Assembly: GCA_943327015.2 (NCBI GenBank)
Contig: CALPVM020000169.1
Location: forward strand, 1-5,679
Reading direction: 5' to 3'
Source: Akkermansia muciniphila
GTDB taxonomy: Bacteria > Pseudomonadota > Gammaproteobacteria > Burkholderiales > Burkholderiaceae_C
Length of the DNA: 5,679 bases
Shown: positions 5,674-5,679 of the stretch, piece after piece
Layout: every line of letters begins with the position of its first letter
Position numbering within the stretch: the first letter of the stretch is position 1
The notes under the pieces: generated by a model
What the model saw: the letters and a program-made list of their open reading frames with translations, nothing else
Told to the model about the DNA's origin: nothing
Database searches by the model: none
Position numbers and translations under genes: made by a program

Positions 5674-5679
5674 GATGTA

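Overview
The window looks like chromosomal DNA of a betaproteobacterium, most likely of the Burkholderiales. This rests on the style of the PPK1, SixA and Ppx proteins, on a Lys/Ala-rich DNA-binding protein of a type I associate with that order, and on the linkage of ppk, sixA and ppx. Base composition is moderate (roughly half G+C by eye). Coding density is high. No tRNA, rRNA, CRISPR array or insertion sequence was seen.

Layout from left to right: (1) the C-terminal third of polyphosphate kinase PPK1, cut by the window start, followed on the same strand by a SixA-type phosphohistidine phosphatase. (2) A convergent small gene for a basic protein with a Lys/Ala/Thr-rich N-terminal arm and a ribbon-helix-helix-like C-terminal domain. 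(3) A 179-base divergent control region with a good sigma70-type promoter for the small gene; its -35 box lies inside a 15-base palindrome. (4) A 601-residue EAL / CBS-like / GGDEF protein on the plus strand. (5) A convergent ppx (exopolyphosphatase) gene whose stop codon overlaps the stop of the EAL-GGDEF gene within one TTTAAA palindrome. (6) A gap of about 120 bases with two terminator-like hairpins, one of them long and terminator-, leader- or sRNA-like. (7) A FAS1 (fasciclin) domain lipoprotein gene on the minus strand.

Taken together this is a polyphosphate locus: PPK1 makes polyP, Ppx degrades it, and a predicted two-domain cyclic-di-GMP enzyme and a putative DNA-binding protein sit between them. 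Nothing here is clearly a new defence or mobile system. The points most worth testing are the palindrome-controlled divergent promoter, the association of a c-di-GMP enzyme with polyP genes, the structured RNA upstream of ppx, and a small upstream reading frame ahead of the EAL-GGDEF gene.
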